Assembly (NCBI RefSeq): GCF_019634845.1
Contig: NZ_JAHCAQ010000003.1
Span: forward strand, 62,001 to 126,000
From: Dokdonella sp.
Lineage (GTDB): Bacteria > Pseudomonadota > Gammaproteobacteria > Xanthomonadales > Rhodanobacteraceae
Reading direction: 5' to 3'
DNA: 64,000 nucleotides
Every line of letters starts with the position of its first letter. The first letter of the stretch is position 1. Shown here one piece after another: positions 7,276 through 16,816 of the stretch. The notes beneath the pieces were generated by a model, which had not been told where the DNA came from, did no database searches, and was given only the letters and a program-made list of their open reading frames with translations. Both the position numbers and the translations under genes were made by a program.

Positions 7276-8556
7276 ATGCCTGTTTTCCATTCGTCACGGC
7301 GACGTTTCGTCGTGCGTGCGGCCGTCGCCCTGCTGGCCATCGGCTCTTGGCTCACACCTGCCTGGGCCGCTGACGCGAGCACAGCTCCGCCCGCCATCCG
7401 TCAAGCGCTGCAAGCCGCCTGGCAGCAGCACCCGTCTTACCGGGCGACCGAAGCGCAGTTGGCCGCCGCCCGTGCCCGCCTGACCGCCGCAGGACAGCCG
7501 CTGTACAACCCGGAGCTGGAGCTGTCCAGCGACGATGAAGGTACCGAACGAACGAACAGCGCCGGCCTGAACTTGACCTTGGACCTGAGCGGCAAACGGC
7601 GGGTCCGTCGCGATGCCGCCAGCGCCCGCGTCGATCAGGTCACCGCCGAAGCGCGGGTGCGCCGACGCGATTTCGCCCGGCAGTGGTTCGCCGGTTGGGC
7701 CGATCTGCAGACGGCGCAGCAGCGCGTGCGTACCGGCGAACGTCGGTTGGCGTTGGTGACCCGGTTTGCCGAACTGGCCGAGAAGCAATTCACGGCCGAC
7801 GACATCTCCGGCCTGGAGCGCGATCTGGCGCTGCTCGCCCGGGATGAGGCGGAGGCGGAACAGGCGCAGTTGCTGGCCGACCAGGCCGATGCCGAAGCCC
7901 GCTTCCGCACGGTCGGCGGAACGTCCGAGTGGATCGCCGGCACGGCGCTGCCGACCGACCTGCTGCCGGCCCCGGAAACCGCCGTTGATGGTGTCGAGTC
8001 TCTGCCGGACTGGCAGGCCGCGCAGGCTGCGGCCACCGCCGCCGAACGCGAGGTCACGGTGGCGCGCCGCAACCGTATCGCAGACCCGACCGTCGGCGCC
8101 TATGGCGGGCGCAAGGAATACGACGTTGGTGGCCTGACCGACAATGTCGTCGGGGTCACCCTCACCATCCCGCTGTTCGTACGCAATTCGTACCGCGCCG
8201 AAGTCGTTGCCGCCCAGGCCGATGCGGACGTGGCGCAGGCCGATCTGCGGCGGGTGCAACTGGAACTGGAAGCCGACCGCCGCCGCACGATTGACAGCTA
8301 TGCCGCGGCGTTCGCGGCCTGGAAGCGATGGAAGAACAGTCGCGGTACCGATGTTGACAGGCGCGCCAACCTGTTGGAAAAACTCTGGCGCGAGGGCGAA
8401 CTCTCCACCGCCGATTACCTGCTGCAGCTCAAGCAGACCCTCGACACGCAACTCGCCGGTGCCGAACTCGAAGCGCGCCTGTGGCGCCACTACGCTGATT
8501 ACCTTGCCGCCACCGGCCAGCTCGAACGCTGGGCCGGCCTGGAGGGTACCCCATGA
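7276..8556 (+). CDS. czcC: CzcC outer-membrane channel (TolC family)
   Basis: This is the outer-membrane factor of a tripartite Co/Zn/Cd efflux pump. The 426-aa precursor has a signal peptide ending AWA-ADAS and the long coiled-coil alpha-barrel repeats typical of the OEP family, seen as Ala/Arg/Glu-rich heptads around residues 55-75, 105-215 and 315-350. GAYGGRKEYDVGGLTDN begins the second beta-barrel strand pair. The ATGA overlap with czcB indicates one operon. Assignment to Czc rather than Cus follows from the adjacent adaptor and pump. Confidence 0.88.
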   Translation: MPVFHSSRRRFVVRAAVALLAIGSWLTPAWAADASTAPPAIRQALQAAWQQHPSYRATEAQLAAARARLTAAGQPLYNPELELSSDDEGTERTNSAGLNLTLDLSGKRRVRRDAASARVDQVTAEARVRRRDFARQWFAGWADLQTAQQRVRTGERRLALVTRFAELAEKQFTADDISGLERDLALLARDEAEAEQAQLLADQADAEARFRTVGGTSEWIAGTALPTDLLPAPETAVDGVESLPDWQAAQAAATAAEREVTVARRNRIADPTVGAYGGRKEYDVGGLTDNVVGVTLTIPLFVRNSYRAEVVAAQADADVAQADLRRVQLELEADRRRTIDSYAAAFAAWKRWKNSRGTDVDRRANLLEKLWREGELSTADYLLQLKQTLDTQLAGAELEARLWRHYADYLAATGQLERWAGLEGTP

Positions 8557-9767
8557 GAACCCTACTGATGACGCCGTCCCGACTGATCATGCTGCCGCTT
8601 GCTGCGGCATTGCTGCTGGCGATTTCCGCTTGCTCGAAAGCGCCAGAGACTGAATCGACCCACGCGCCCACCGCCGAACATGCCGAGTCGGGTGAAGCCG
8701 ATCATGCCGAAGGTGCGGAAGCGCACGCTGAAGCAGGCGAAGAAGGCGAAGCCGCCAAGCCAGTGAAGATGGACGAGGCCGCGCTCAAAGCCGCCGGTAT
8801 CAAGTTGCAGACGCTGCAACCGTCCTCGCTCAGCGAGGAACTGCGTGCACCGGGCGAAGTGGTCGACAGCGCCTATGGCACGACCTTGATCACGCCCCGT
8901 GTCGAATCGCTCGTAGTCCGCCGGCACGCCAAGCTCGGTGATGAAGTGCGCGCCGGCGCGCCGTTGGTGACGCTGGCCAGCGTCGAGGTGTCCGACGCGC
9001 AGGCCGATCTGCGCATTGCCGAACAGGAGTGGCGGCGTGTCTCGGCCTTGGGTCGCGAGGCCGTTGCCGGCCGCCGCATCAACGAAGCCAAGGTGGCAGT
9101 CGAGCGTGCCCGCGCCAAGGCGCAGGCCTACGGCTTGCCTGGCACATCGAGTGGCAGCGTCAATGGTCAATTCACCCTGACCGCGCCGCATGCCGGCCGC
9201 CTCACCGAGGACGATTTTGTCGTCGGCGAGCGCATCGAGCCGGGCAAGGCGCTGTTCCGACTGGTGGACGAGTCGACCGTCTGGGTGGATGCCAAGTTGC
9301 CGTCTGGCACAGCCTCCCGCATTGAGGCCGGAAGCGCGGCAACCATCGTGGTGGGTGGGGAGCATCTTGTCGGCAAGGTGCTACGTAGCGCCCATCGCAC
9401 GTCCGAAGCCACCCGCAATGCTTCAGTCCGGGTCGAGGTGCCGAACGAGGGCGACCGTCTGCATGGCGGCGATTTCGTCGAAGTGTATTTCGAGGCCGCT
9501 CCTGCGGCTAATACGGACAACAAATCCGCCACGCAGCTAGCCGTCCCAACCGATGCATTGGTGCAACTTGAAGGTGAAACCGTGGTATTTCGTCGCAACC
9601 GCGCTGGGGCTCTCGAACCCGTTCCGGTGCGCGTGGGTGAAGTGATCGGCGATCGCACCGTCATCCGCGAAGGGTTGAAGGCAGGCGATAACGTCGTGGT
9701 CGCCGGTGCGTTTGCGGTCAAGTCGCAGATTCTCAAGGCGCAACTGGGAGAGGGTCATGGTCATTGA
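8553..9767 (+). CDS. czcB: CzcB periplasmic adaptor (membrane fusion) lipoprotein
   Basis: CzcB links the pump CzcA to the channel CzcC in the periplasm. The 404-aa precursor has a lipobox (LAISAC) at about residue 27. A His/Glu/Ala-rich stretch (EHAESGEADHAEGAEAHAEA) and the terminal HGH suggest metal binding. The usual order follows: beta-barrel and lipoyl halves (VDSAYGTTLITPRV; FTLTAPHAGRLTEDDFVVGE) around an alpha-hairpin, then a membrane-proximal domain. It overlaps czcC by four bases. 30 bp separate it from czcA, which has its own GGAGG ribosome-binding site. Confidence 0.9.
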   Translation: MRTLLMTPSRLIMLPLAAALLLAISACSKAPETESTHAPTAEHAESGEADHAEGAEAHAEAGEEGEAAKPVKMDEAALKAAGIKLQTLQPSSLSEELRAPGEVVDSAYGTTLITPRVESLVVRRHAKLGDEVRAGAPLVTLASVEVSDAQADLRIAEQEWRRVSALGREAVAGRRINEAKVAVERARAKAQAYGLPGTSSGSVNGQFTLTAPHAGRLTEDDFVVGERIEPGKALFRLVDESTVWVDAKLPSGTASRIEAGSAATIVVGGEHLVGKVLRSAHRTSEATRNASVRVEVPNEGDRLHGGDFVEVYFEAAPAANTDNKSATQLAVPTDALVQLEGETVVFRRNRAGALEPVPVRVGEVIGDRTVIREGLKAGDNVVVAGAFAVKSQILKAQLGEGHGH

Positions 9768-9797
9768 TCTCTCCCTCGTGATACGCGGAGGTGCGCC

Positions 9798-12700
9798 ATG
9801 CTGAATCGCCTGGTCGAACTTTCCCTGCGCTACAAGTTTCTGGTGCTGATCGCTTTCGCGGTGGTGGCCTTCCTCGGTATCAGCGCAGTGCGCAACGTGC
9901 CCATCGACGCCTTTCCGGACGTCACGCCCGTCCAGGTCAACGTCTATACCGAGTCCCCCGGCCTGGCCGCGGAGGACATCGAACTTCTGTTGACAACCCC
10001 GATCGAATCGGCGCTCGCCGGTCTGCCGAAAGTGCAGGAAATCCGATCGGTCAGCCTGTTTGGTCTGTCATATGTCGCCGTCTATTTCGAGGACGACATG
10101 GACATCTATTTCGCGCGGCAGCTGGTCAACGAGCGACTGCAGGAGATTGGCGATCGACTGCCCGAAGGTTATGGCAAGCCGAGCATGGGGCCCAATACCT
10201 CCGGTCTGGGTCAGGTGTTCTGGTACACGGTCGAGCGTGCTCCGGGCGTCAGCAAGGATCAGGTCACCGACATGGACCTGCGCACCTGGCAGGAATGGAC
10301 GGTGCGCCTGATCCTGCGCACCGCTCCTGGTGTGGACGATGTCTCCTCCTGGGGCGGCGGCGAGCGCGAGTATCAGGTCCAGATCGATCCGCAACGGCTC
10401 TATGCGCGCGGACTGGGGTTTGGCGACGTGATCAACGCGATTCCGGCCAACAACGGCCAGGTCGGCGGCAACGTCATGGACGTGGGGCGCGAACAGTTCC
10501 TTGTTCGTGGCCTGGGCCTGTTGCGATCTACCAAGGATATCGGTGAGATCGTGCTCAAGGCCGAGGATGGCGTGCCGGTGTATTTGCGCGATGTGGCCAC
10601 CGTGGTGGAAGCCCCGGCACCGCGTTTTGGTGCGGTGACCCGCGACGGCGAGGAAGTCGTGCTGGGCATGGCCCTGGCGCGCATCGGCGAGAACGCCAAG
10701 GACGTGGTCGAAGCGGTCAAGGGCAAACTCGATGTCGTACGCGATGCGTTGCCAAAGACTATGGTGCTCAAGCCGATTTACGAGCGCACCGACCTGGTCA
10801 ACAAAGCGGTGGGGACAGCAACTCGCGCGTTGATCGAAGGCTCGATCCTGGTGGCGATCATCCTGTTCCTGTTCCTGGGCGAACTGCGCTCGGCGCTGGT
10901 CGTGATCGTGACGTTGCCACTGGCGATGCTGATTGCCTTCATCGGGATGGGCCAGGTTGGCCTGTCGGCCAACCTGATGTCGCTGGCTGGATTAGCGATC
11001 GGCATCGGCATGATGGTCGACGGCGCGGTGGTGATGGTCGAGAACGCCTTCCGGATCATGGCCGAGCGTCTCGAACACGGCGAAAAGGTCGACAGGACCT
11101 CCGCGGTGCTGGCGGCGGCGAAGGAAGTGGCCAATCCGATTACGTTTGCGATCGGCATCATCATCGTCGTGTTCCTGCCGCTGTTCGCGCTGGAAGGACT
11201 CGAAGGCAAGATGTTCAAGCCGATGGCCTTCAACATCGCCTTTGCGATGGCAGGTTCGCTGATCCTGAGTCTGACCCTGATCCCGGTGCTGGCCTCGATG
11301 ATCCTCAAGCCCAAGCCGGAGCGCGATACGTGGCTGGTCGCCAAAATCAAGCGCGGCTACCGGCCGCTGCTGGACAAGGCGCTCGCACGCAAGCGGGTGG
11401 TCGTGGTCAGCGCCGTCCTCGCGCTGGTGGCAAGCCTAGCGCTGTTCCCGTTCCTGGGTAAGGAGTTCATGCCGCAGTTGCAGGAAGGCTCGATCATGTG
11501 GCGCGTCACGGGCATCCCGTCGACTTCGCTGAACGAATCGATCAAGACCAGCAACACCATTGCCAAGGCATTCGAGCAGTTTCCGGAGGTCGAAACCACG
11601 CTGGCGATGATCGGCCGCGCCGAGAAGGGCGAAACTGCCGACGTCAACTACATGGAAATCTACACCGCCCTCAAACCTGAGGACGAGTGGACCTCGGGCC
11701 GAAACATCAAGCAACTCGAAGAAGCCATGCAGGAGACGCTGGAACAGGTCGTGCCCAACGTGGTGCCGGGCTACACCCAGCCGATCCAGATGCGCGTGGA
11801 GGAACTGATCTCGGGCGTGCGCGCGACCTTGGCGCTGAAACTCTATGGCGAAGACCTGGAGGAACTCGACCGCATCAGCGGCCAGCTCAAGACTGTCCTC
11901 GGCAAGGTGCAAGGGGTGGCCGATCTCTCGCTGGAAGCCAATGTCGGCAAGCCGCAGATCCGCATCCAGGTCGATCGTGACGAACTGGCCCGCCACGGCA
12001 TGAACGCCGAGGAAGTGCTGACCATCGTCCGCAATGGCCTGGGCGGTGAGCCGGTGAGCGTGCTGCTCGACGGCGTGAAGCGGTTCGACATCGCGGTGCG
12101 GTTGAGCGATGCGACACGCGATTCGGTCGAGGCCTTGCGGCAGATCCCGTTGCGCACAGCCGCCGGTGCCCTGGTGCCGTTGTCGGAGGTTGCTGACGTG
12201 AGTGTGGCCGAAGGCTACTCCTTCGTTCGCCGCGAGCAATTGCAACGCTACGCCGTGATCCAGATGGACGTGCGCGACCGAGACGTCGACGGTTTCGTCA
12301 AGGAGGCTGAGGCCGCGATCAAGCAGCAGGTGAAACTGCCCGCAGGTTACTGGATCGAGTGGGGCGGCGCATTCGAGAACCAGCAACGCGCCTTGGCGAA
12401 GTTGGCGTTGATCGTGCCGATCACGATCTTCTTCATCTTCGTGCTGCTCTATACCGCGTTCAACTCGATCAAGTATGCCGCGCTGATCCTGGCCAACGTG
12501 CCGTTCGCCACCATCGGCGGCTTGATCGCACTGTTTGTAACCGGCCAATATCTGTCGGTGCCCTCGGCGATCGGTTTCATTGCGGTGTTCGGCGTGGCCA
12601 TGCTCAACGGTATCGTGCTGGTGAGCTTCCTCAACGAGTTGCGCGACAAGGGACGATCGGTGCGTGAGGCCGTGATCCAAGGTACGGCCTTGCGGTTGCG

Positions 12701-12911
12701 CCCTGTGCTGATGACGGCCAGCGTCGCGATCCTGGGCCTGGTGCCGATGCTGCTGTCCAGCGGCGTCGGCGCCGAGACCCAGCGTCCATTGGCGACGGTG
12801 GTCGTGGGCGGCCTGATCAGCTCGACGTTTCTGACGCTGATCCTGTTGCCCGTCTTGTACGAATGGCTGGAAAACCGCGCTGAGCGCAAAGCACAGGAGA
12901 CCACTCCATGA
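9798..12911 (+). CDS. czcA: CzcA heavy-metal RND efflux pump
   Basis: CzcA is the proton-driven inner-membrane pump exporting Co, Zn and Cd with CzcB and CzcC. At 1037 aa it is standard for the HME-RND family: twelve membrane helices and two large periplasmic loops. The fourth helix carries the proton-relay signature GIGMMVDGAVVMVEN. The N-terminal VPIDAFPDVTPVQVNVYTE and GKEFMPQLQEGSIM segments are characteristic of CzcA-type pumps and contrast with the Met-rich CusA further right. The stop overlaps the next gene (ATGA), so a PII-like protein is translationally coupled to the pump. Confidence 0.93.
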   Translation: MLNRLVELSLRYKFLVLIAFAVVAFLGISAVRNVPIDAFPDVTPVQVNVYTESPGLAAEDIELLLTTPIESALAGLPKVQEIRSVSLFGLSYVAVYFEDDMDIYFARQLVNERLQEIGDRLPEGYGKPSMGPNTSGLGQVFWYTVERAPGVSKDQVTDMDLRTWQEWTVRLILRTAPGVDDVSSWGGGEREYQVQIDPQRLYARGLGFGDVINAIPANNGQVGGNVMDVGREQFLVRGLGLLRSTKDIGEIVLKAEDGVPVYLRDVATVVEAPAPRFGAVTRDGEEVVLGMALARIGENAKDVVEAVKGKLDVVRDALPKTMVLKPIYERTDLVNKAVGTATRALIEGSILVAIILFLFLGELRSALVVIVTLPLAMLIAFIGMGQVGLSANLMSLAGLAIGIGMMVDGAVVMVENAFRIMAERLEHGEKVDRTSAVLAAAKEVANPITFAIGIIIVVFLPLFALEGLEGKMFKPMAFNIAFAMAGSLILSLTLIPVLASMILKPKPERDTWLVAKIKRGYRPLLDKALARKRVVVVSAVLALVASLALFPFLGKEFMPQLQEGSIMWRVTGIPSTSLNESIKTSNTIAKAFEQFPEVETTLAMIGRAEKGETADVNYMEIYTALKPEDEWTSGRNIKQLEEAMQETLEQVVPNVVPGYTQPIQMRVEELISGVRATLALKLYGEDLEELDRISGQLKTVLGKVQGVADLSLEANVGKPQIRIQVDRDELARHGMNAEEVLTIVRNGLGGEPVSVLLDGVKRFDIAVRLSDATRDSVEALRQIPLRTAAGALVPLSEVADVSVAEGYSFVRREQLQRYAVIQMDVRDRDVDGFVKEAEAAIKQQVKLPAGYWIEWGGAFENQQRALAKLALIVPITIFFIFVLLYTAFNSIKYAALILANVPFATIGGLIALFVTGQYLSVPSAIGFIAVFGVAMLNGIVLVSFLNELRDKGRSVREAVIQGTALRLRPVLMTASVAILGLVPMLLSSGVGAETQRPLATVVVGGLISSTFLTLILLPVLYEWLENRAERKAQETTP

Positions 12912-13228
12912 AACAGATCAAGGCGTTCGTGCACCGCAACCGGGTCACTGATCTGATCCACGCACTGGAGGCTGCCGGTTTCCAGCGACTGAGCCTGTTC
13001 GACGTGAAAGGCCTGCTACGCGCACTCAGTGCGCGCGAGCAGCAGTACTCGGTCGAGTTGGGCGACAAGGTCATCAATGAAATACAGATGGAGTTGTTCT
13101 GTGAAGACGATGACGTTGCGAAGGCGGCCGAGATTTTCCGGACCGTAGGGCGTACCGGCCACGCAGACGCGGGCTGGATCTACGTCAGTACGATCGAACA
13201 ATCGATGCCAATCAACGACACGCCATGA
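12908..13228 (+). CDS. PII-like (GlnB superfamily) protein of metal-efflux operons, copy 1
   Basis: This 106-aa protein has the PII fold pattern: MKQIKAFVHRNRVTDLIHAL (first strand and helix), a T-loop region (about residues 35-55) and the second beta-alpha-beta with IQMELFCEDDDVAKAAEIF. It lacks the conserved T-loop Tyr and nucleotide motifs of GlnB/GlnK. Such PII-like genes are known next to CzcA-type pumps and may sense metal or nucleotides and modulate the pump (role unproven). The start overlaps the czcA stop. A second, diverged copy follows immediately. Confidence 0.78.
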   Translation: MKQIKAFVHRNRVTDLIHALEAAGFQRLSLFDVKGLLRALSAREQQYSVELGDKVINEIQMELFCEDDDVAKAAEIFRTVGRTGHADAGWIYVSTIEQSMPINDTP

Positions 13229-13255
13229 GCGTGTGGGCGCTTGAGGGATACCACC

Positions 13256-13579
13256 ATGAAACTGATCGTCGCATTCGTCCATCCCTCCCACGCCGGGCCG
13301 GTTGTGCGTGCGCTTGAACGAGCGGACCTATACCACCTGTCGCTCAGTCGTGCGCATGGCGTCGTGCAACCCGACGCACCCATCACGCGACCGGACATGG
13401 GCGCAGAGGGCGAGCCAGAGATCCGGCTGGAAGCCTACTGCGAAGACGCGCGTGTCGAGCAAGTCGTCGGGCTAATTCGAGAAAAAGGACACGTTGGCGG
13501 CCTCCCCTCGGGGGCCGTCTTCGTCCATCCGGTGGACCACGCCTGGCGTGTGGGTCAAGCAGTCACAGGAGACCGGTGA
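13256..13579 (+). CDS. PII-like protein of metal-efflux operons, copy 2
   Basis: This 107-aa paralogue of the preceding gene shares the MKLIVAFVHPSHAGPVVRAL start, an IRLEAYCEDARVEQVVGLI second half and a GAVFVHPVDHAWRV end. The middle loop is different (PDAPITRPDMGAEGEPE). The ATG at 13256 follows GAGGG at a suitable distance. Two tandem PII-like proteins could form heterotrimers (inference). The stop overlaps the region of the czcD start, so both belong to the czc transcript. Confidence 0.72.
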   Translation: MKLIVAFVHPSHAGPVVRALERADLYHLSLSRAHGVVQPDAPITRPDMGAEGEPEIRLEAYCEDARVEQVVGLIREKGHVGGLPSGAVFVHPVDHAWRVGQAVTGDR

Positions 13580-14475
13580 TGGGTGCAGGTCACGATCACG
13601 GCACCAGCGAAATCAGGCATGAGAGGCCGCTGTGGTGGGCGTTCGGCCTGACATCGGCGTTCCTGGTCGCGGAGGTCGTTGGCGGCCTGTTGACCAACAG
13701 CCTGGCGCTGTTGTCCGACGCGGCGCACATGATGACCGACGTGATCGCGCTGGCGATCTCGTTGTTTGCAGTGCGGCTCAGCCGGCGCCCGCCCGACGCC
13801 AGACGTACCTACGGCTGTGCCCGCATGGAGGCCATCGGCGCGATGATCAACGGCGGGCTGCTGTTCGTCGTGGCCGGCTACATCCTGTGGGAGGCAGCGG
13901 GTCGCTTTCGGCAGCCGCCAGAAGTGGCCTCTGGAGGCATGCTGGTGATTGCGACCATCGGGCTAGTGGTGAACCTGATCTCAATGCGCCTGCTCAAGGC
14001 CGGTAGCGGCACCAGCTTGAATGTGCGGGGTGCCTATCTGGAGGTCTGGAGCGACATGCTGGGATCGGTCGGCGTGATTATGGGCGCGCTCGTCATTCAC
14101 TTCACCGGTTGGACCGTGGTCGATCCAATCATTGCCGTGCTGATCGGCCTGTGGGTGCTCCCGCGCACCTGGACGTTACTGCGCCAAGCCGGCCATGTGT
14201 TGATGCAAGGCGTGCCGGCAGGGATAGATCTAGAAGCGATTCGTGGCGCGTTACGTGCCTGCCCTGGCGTGCGCGAGATCCATGACCTTCACGTATGGGC
14301 GCTGGGGTCACAGCAACCGATCCTGACCGCCCACGTGGTGCTACAGGACGGCGGCGTAGATGCAGAGCAGGTGCGACGCACATTGACCGAGACGCTGGAG
14401 GGGCGGTTCAACGTTCACCACGTCACACTGCAGGTAGAGTTGACGCCGTGCGCGGAGGAGTGCAATCGATCGTGA
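13579..14475 (+). CDS. czcD: CzcD cation diffusion facilitator
   Basis: This is a full-length CDF exporter (298 aa) for Zn, Cd or Co from the cytoplasm. The metal site in helix 2 reads NSLALLSDAAHMMTDV and that in helix 5 reads EVWSDMLGSVGV. The C-terminal cytoplasmic ferredoxin-like domain is complete (REIHDLHVWALGSQQPILTA). The N-terminus GAGHDHG is His-rich. The ATG at 13579 has AGGAG 7-8 bases upstream; GTG at 13576 is the alternative. It ends the rightward metal block; about 400 bases without a supported gene follow. Confidence 0.9.
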   Translation: MGAGHDHGTSEIRHERPLWWAFGLTSAFLVAEVVGGLLTNSLALLSDAAHMMTDVIALAISLFAVRLSRRPPDARRTYGCARMEAIGAMINGGLLFVVAGYILWEAAGRFRQPPEVASGGMLVIATIGLVVNLISMRLLKAGSGTSLNVRGAYLEVWSDMLGSVGVIMGALVIHFTGWTVVDPIIAVLIGLWVLPRTWTLLRQAGHVLMQGVPAGIDLEAIRGALRACPGVREIHDLHVWALGSQQPILTAHVVLQDGGVDAEQVRRTLTETLEGRFNVHHVTLQVELTPCAEECNRS

Positions 14476-14877
14476 GGTGCGATGTGTGGTTCTGAATCGC
14501 TGGACGACCAAGTCGGTGCTGACAGTGCAGCTATTCGTCCGCCGTGGCGGTGGCGCTCGATGGCCTTTTCATCCGCAAGCTGCACGAGCAGGGGGCTGCC
14601 GGACAGTACGAGCATGGACGGTGCGTTGGGCCGCCTGCGCTCGGTTCTGATGACGTGGTTGACCGTGTGGAGAGTTAGCCCCACGTTCGTGCCGCTCACT
14701 GGGAGCTGAGATGCCAACCGAATAGCCGAAGAGAGGGTTGGCAGGGGTTCGGTAAGAAAACAGCGTCGGGTGGCCCCTCCCGCTGACGCTATGCGCGCAT
14801 AGCACTGCTTTCTGTTCGAGATGGGGGCTGGATTCGGGGTGATTGCCGTTCAATATTCATTCGATTATTCTAGAAAA
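14476..14877. other. Gene-free stretch between czcD and arsR
   Basis: No open frame in this 400-bp stretch has a credible start, domain or codon pattern. It probably is a junction between separately acquired cargo modules. The last 30 bases before arsR are AT-rich (ATATTCATTCGATTATTC), which suits an ArsR operator and promoter, but no clean dyad was found. Confidence 0.5.
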
Positions 14878-15210
14878 ATGGAAACGAATCAGGTAATCAC
14901 CGCGCTGACGGCGCTGGGCCACGCCACCCGGCTTGCAATCTTCCGATTGCTGGTCGAAGCCGGTCCGGACGGCCGCATGGCAGGCGAAATCGGCGAGGCG
15001 TTGGCCGTACCCGGCGCCACCCTGTCCTTCCACCTGAAGGAACTCGTGCATGCCGGCCTGATCAGCAGCGAGAGCCGGGGCCGTAACGTTTGTTACCGCG
15101 CCAACTTTGATGCCATGAACGTCCTGGTCGCCTATCTGACTCATAACTGCTGCGCAGGCTCCTCAGACACGAGCTGCAGCCCTGGTGTGGCGACCGCCCG
15201 CGCCTGCTGA
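14878..15210 (+). CDS. arsR: ArsR arsenite-responsive repressor
   Basis: This is an ArsR/SmtB winged-helix repressor of the ars operon that releases DNA on As(III) binding. The 110-aa protein has the recognition helix PGATLSFHLKELVHAGLI and a C-terminal cysteine cluster, NCCAGSSDTSC (C91, C92, C100). That spacing resembles the Acidithiobacillus-type ArsR, whose three ligands are near the C-terminus, rather than the E. coli type with Cys in the DNA-binding helix. The ATG at 14878 gives the standard N-terminus. It is followed by arsC and acr3 in the same direction. Confidence 0.92.
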   Translation: METNQVITALTALGHATRLAIFRLLVEAGPDGRMAGEIGEALAVPGATLSFHLKELVHAGLISSESRGRNVCYRANFDAMNVLVAYLTHNCCAGSSDTSCSPGVATARAC

Positions 15211-15249
15211 CTGCCGCCTCAGCCCCTCCCCAATCAAGGAACCCACCCC

Positions 15250-15768
15250 GTGAAGCGTCGCGTCCTCTTCCTCTGTACCGGCAACTCCGCCCGCAGCGTC
15301 CTGGCCGAAGCCACGCTTCGCGCCTGGGCCGGCCATCGCTTCGAAGTCTTCAGTGCCGGCAGCCAGCCGACGGGCACGGTCAATCCCTTCGCGCTGGGCC
15401 AGCTGGCGGCCGAGGGCATCGCCACCGCCGGCCTGCGCAGCAAGTCCTGGGACGAGTTCGCGACAGCGGATGCGGCGCCGATGGATCTGGTGGTGACGGT
15501 CTGCGATTCGGCGGCGGCCGAAACCTGCCCCGTCGTGTTCGGCGACTTCCTGCGCGCGCACTGGGGGCTTCCCGACCCGGCCGCGGTGGAGAGCAATGAC
15601 GAGGACAAGCGAGAGGCGTTCCGCCAGGCGCACCGCATCGTCAAGGCGCGCCTGCAGGCGCTGCTGGCGTTGCCGGCCGAGATCTGGGACGACCGTGCAG
15701 CTCTGAAGGAGTCGCTCGATCGTATCGGCTTCGTGCAACCTGACGACGAGGGATCCGTCGATGGCTGA
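15250..15768 (+). CDS. arsC: Arsenate reductase, low-molecular-weight phosphatase type
   Basis: This enzyme reduces As(V) to As(III) for export. The 172-aa protein has the LMW tyrosine-phosphatase P-loop CTGNSARS near residue 9 (C-x5-R) and further cysteines at CDSAAAETC, as in thioredoxin- or glutathione/glutaredoxin-coupled enzymes of this class. DPAAVE supplies the general acid Asp. The start is GTG at 15250. The 3' end overlaps the acr3 start by 8 bp, so export is coupled to reduction. Confidence 0.9.
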   Translation: MKRRVLFLCTGNSARSVLAEATLRAWAGHRFEVFSAGSQPTGTVNPFALGQLAAEGIATAGLRSKSWDEFATADAAPMDLVVTVCDSAAAETCPVVFGDFLRAHWGLPDPAAVESNDEDKREAFRQAHRIVKARLQALLALPAEIWDDRAALKESLDRIGFVQPDDEGSVDG

Positions 15769-16816
15769 GGCAGCGCCCCGCATGGGGTTGTTCGAACGTT
15801 ACCTGACCCTCTGGGTCGGGCTGTGCATCGTGGTCGGCACCGGTCTGGGGCACTTCCTGCCCGACGCCTTCGCAAGCCTTGGCCGCATGGAGGTGGCCAA
15901 GGTCAACCTGCCAGTAGCTGCCCTGATCTGGCTGATGATCATCCCGATGCTGCTGAAGGTCGACTTCGGCGCCATGCGGGAGGTGGGCAAACACTGGCGC
16001 GGCATAGGCGTCACCCTGTTCGTCAACTGGGCGGTCAAGCCGTTCTCGATGGCCCTGCTGGGGTGGTTCTTCCTCCGATATGTGTTCGCCGACTGGCTGC
16101 CACCCGACCAGGTCGACTCCTACATGGCCGGCCTGATCCTGCTGGCGGCCGCGCCGTGCACCGCGATGGTGTTCGTGTGGAGCAACCTGTGCCGCGGCGA
16201 TGCGAACTTCACCCTGAGCCAGGTCGCGCTCAATGACGCCATCATGGTGGTCGCCTTCGCGCCGCTGGTGGCCCTGTTGCTGGGGCTGTCGTCGATCACG
16301 GTGCCGTGGGACACGCTGGCGCTCTCGGTCGGGCTGTACATCCTCGTGCCGGTCGCGGTCGCCGTCCTGCTTCGCCGCTGGCTGCTTGCCAGTGGTGGTC
16401 AGGCGAGGCTGGATGCGGTGCTCGCGCGACTAGGGCCAGTGTCACTGGTCGCGCTGTTGGCGACGCTGGTGCTGTTGTTCGGCTTTCAGGGCCGGCAGAT
16501 CATCGAGCAGCCGCTGATCATTGCGATTCTGGCCGTGCCGATCCTGATCCAGGTGTATTTCAACTCCGGCCTGGCCTACCTGCTCAACCGTAAGCTAGGC
16601 GTCGCCCACTGCGTGGCAGGGCCGTCAGCGCTGATCGGTGCTAGCAACTTCTTTGAGCTCGCCGTCGCCACCGCGGTCGCCTTGTTCGGCGTGCAATCGG
16701 GTGCGGCGCTGGCCACCGTGGTGGGCGTGCTGATCGAGGTGCCGGTAATGCTGTCGGTGGTCAGGATCGTCAATCGATCCCAGCCCTGGTACGAGCGCCG
16801 ACTTCGGGCGTCATAG
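15761..16816 (+). CDS. acr3: Acr3-type arsenite efflux permease
   Basis: This is an inner-membrane exporter of As(III), BART superfamily, with ten predicted helices in 351 aa. The conserved cysteine motif APCTAMVFVWSNL in helix 4 is the Acr3 signature, and GASNFFELAVATAVALFG in helix 9 is also characteristic. It is unrelated to ArsB. No arsH or arsA follows. An integron cassette sits in the same orientation 51 bp downstream and could be read from the ars promoter. Confidence 0.95.
   Translation: MAEAAPRMGLFERYLTLWVGLCIVVGTGLGHFLPDAFASLGRMEVAKVNLPVAALIWLMIIPMLLKVDFGAMREVGKHWRGIGVTLFVNWAVKPFSMALLGWFFLRYVFADWLPPDQVDSYMAGLILLAAAPCTAMVFVWSNLCRGDANFTLSQVALNDAIMVVAFAPLVALLLGLSSITVPWDTLALSVGLYILVPVAVAVLLRRWLLASGGQARLDAVLARLGPVSLVALLATLVLLFGFQGRQIIEQPLIIAILAVPILIQVYFNSGLAYLLNRKLGVAHCVAGPSALIGASNFFELAVATAVALFGVQSGAALATVVGVLIEVPVMLSVVRIVNRSQPWYERRLRAS

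Noticed and set aside
14476-14877. Small genes in the gap between czcD and arsR
   Set aside because: Frames on both strands lack ribosome-binding sites, recognisable domains and plausible composition.
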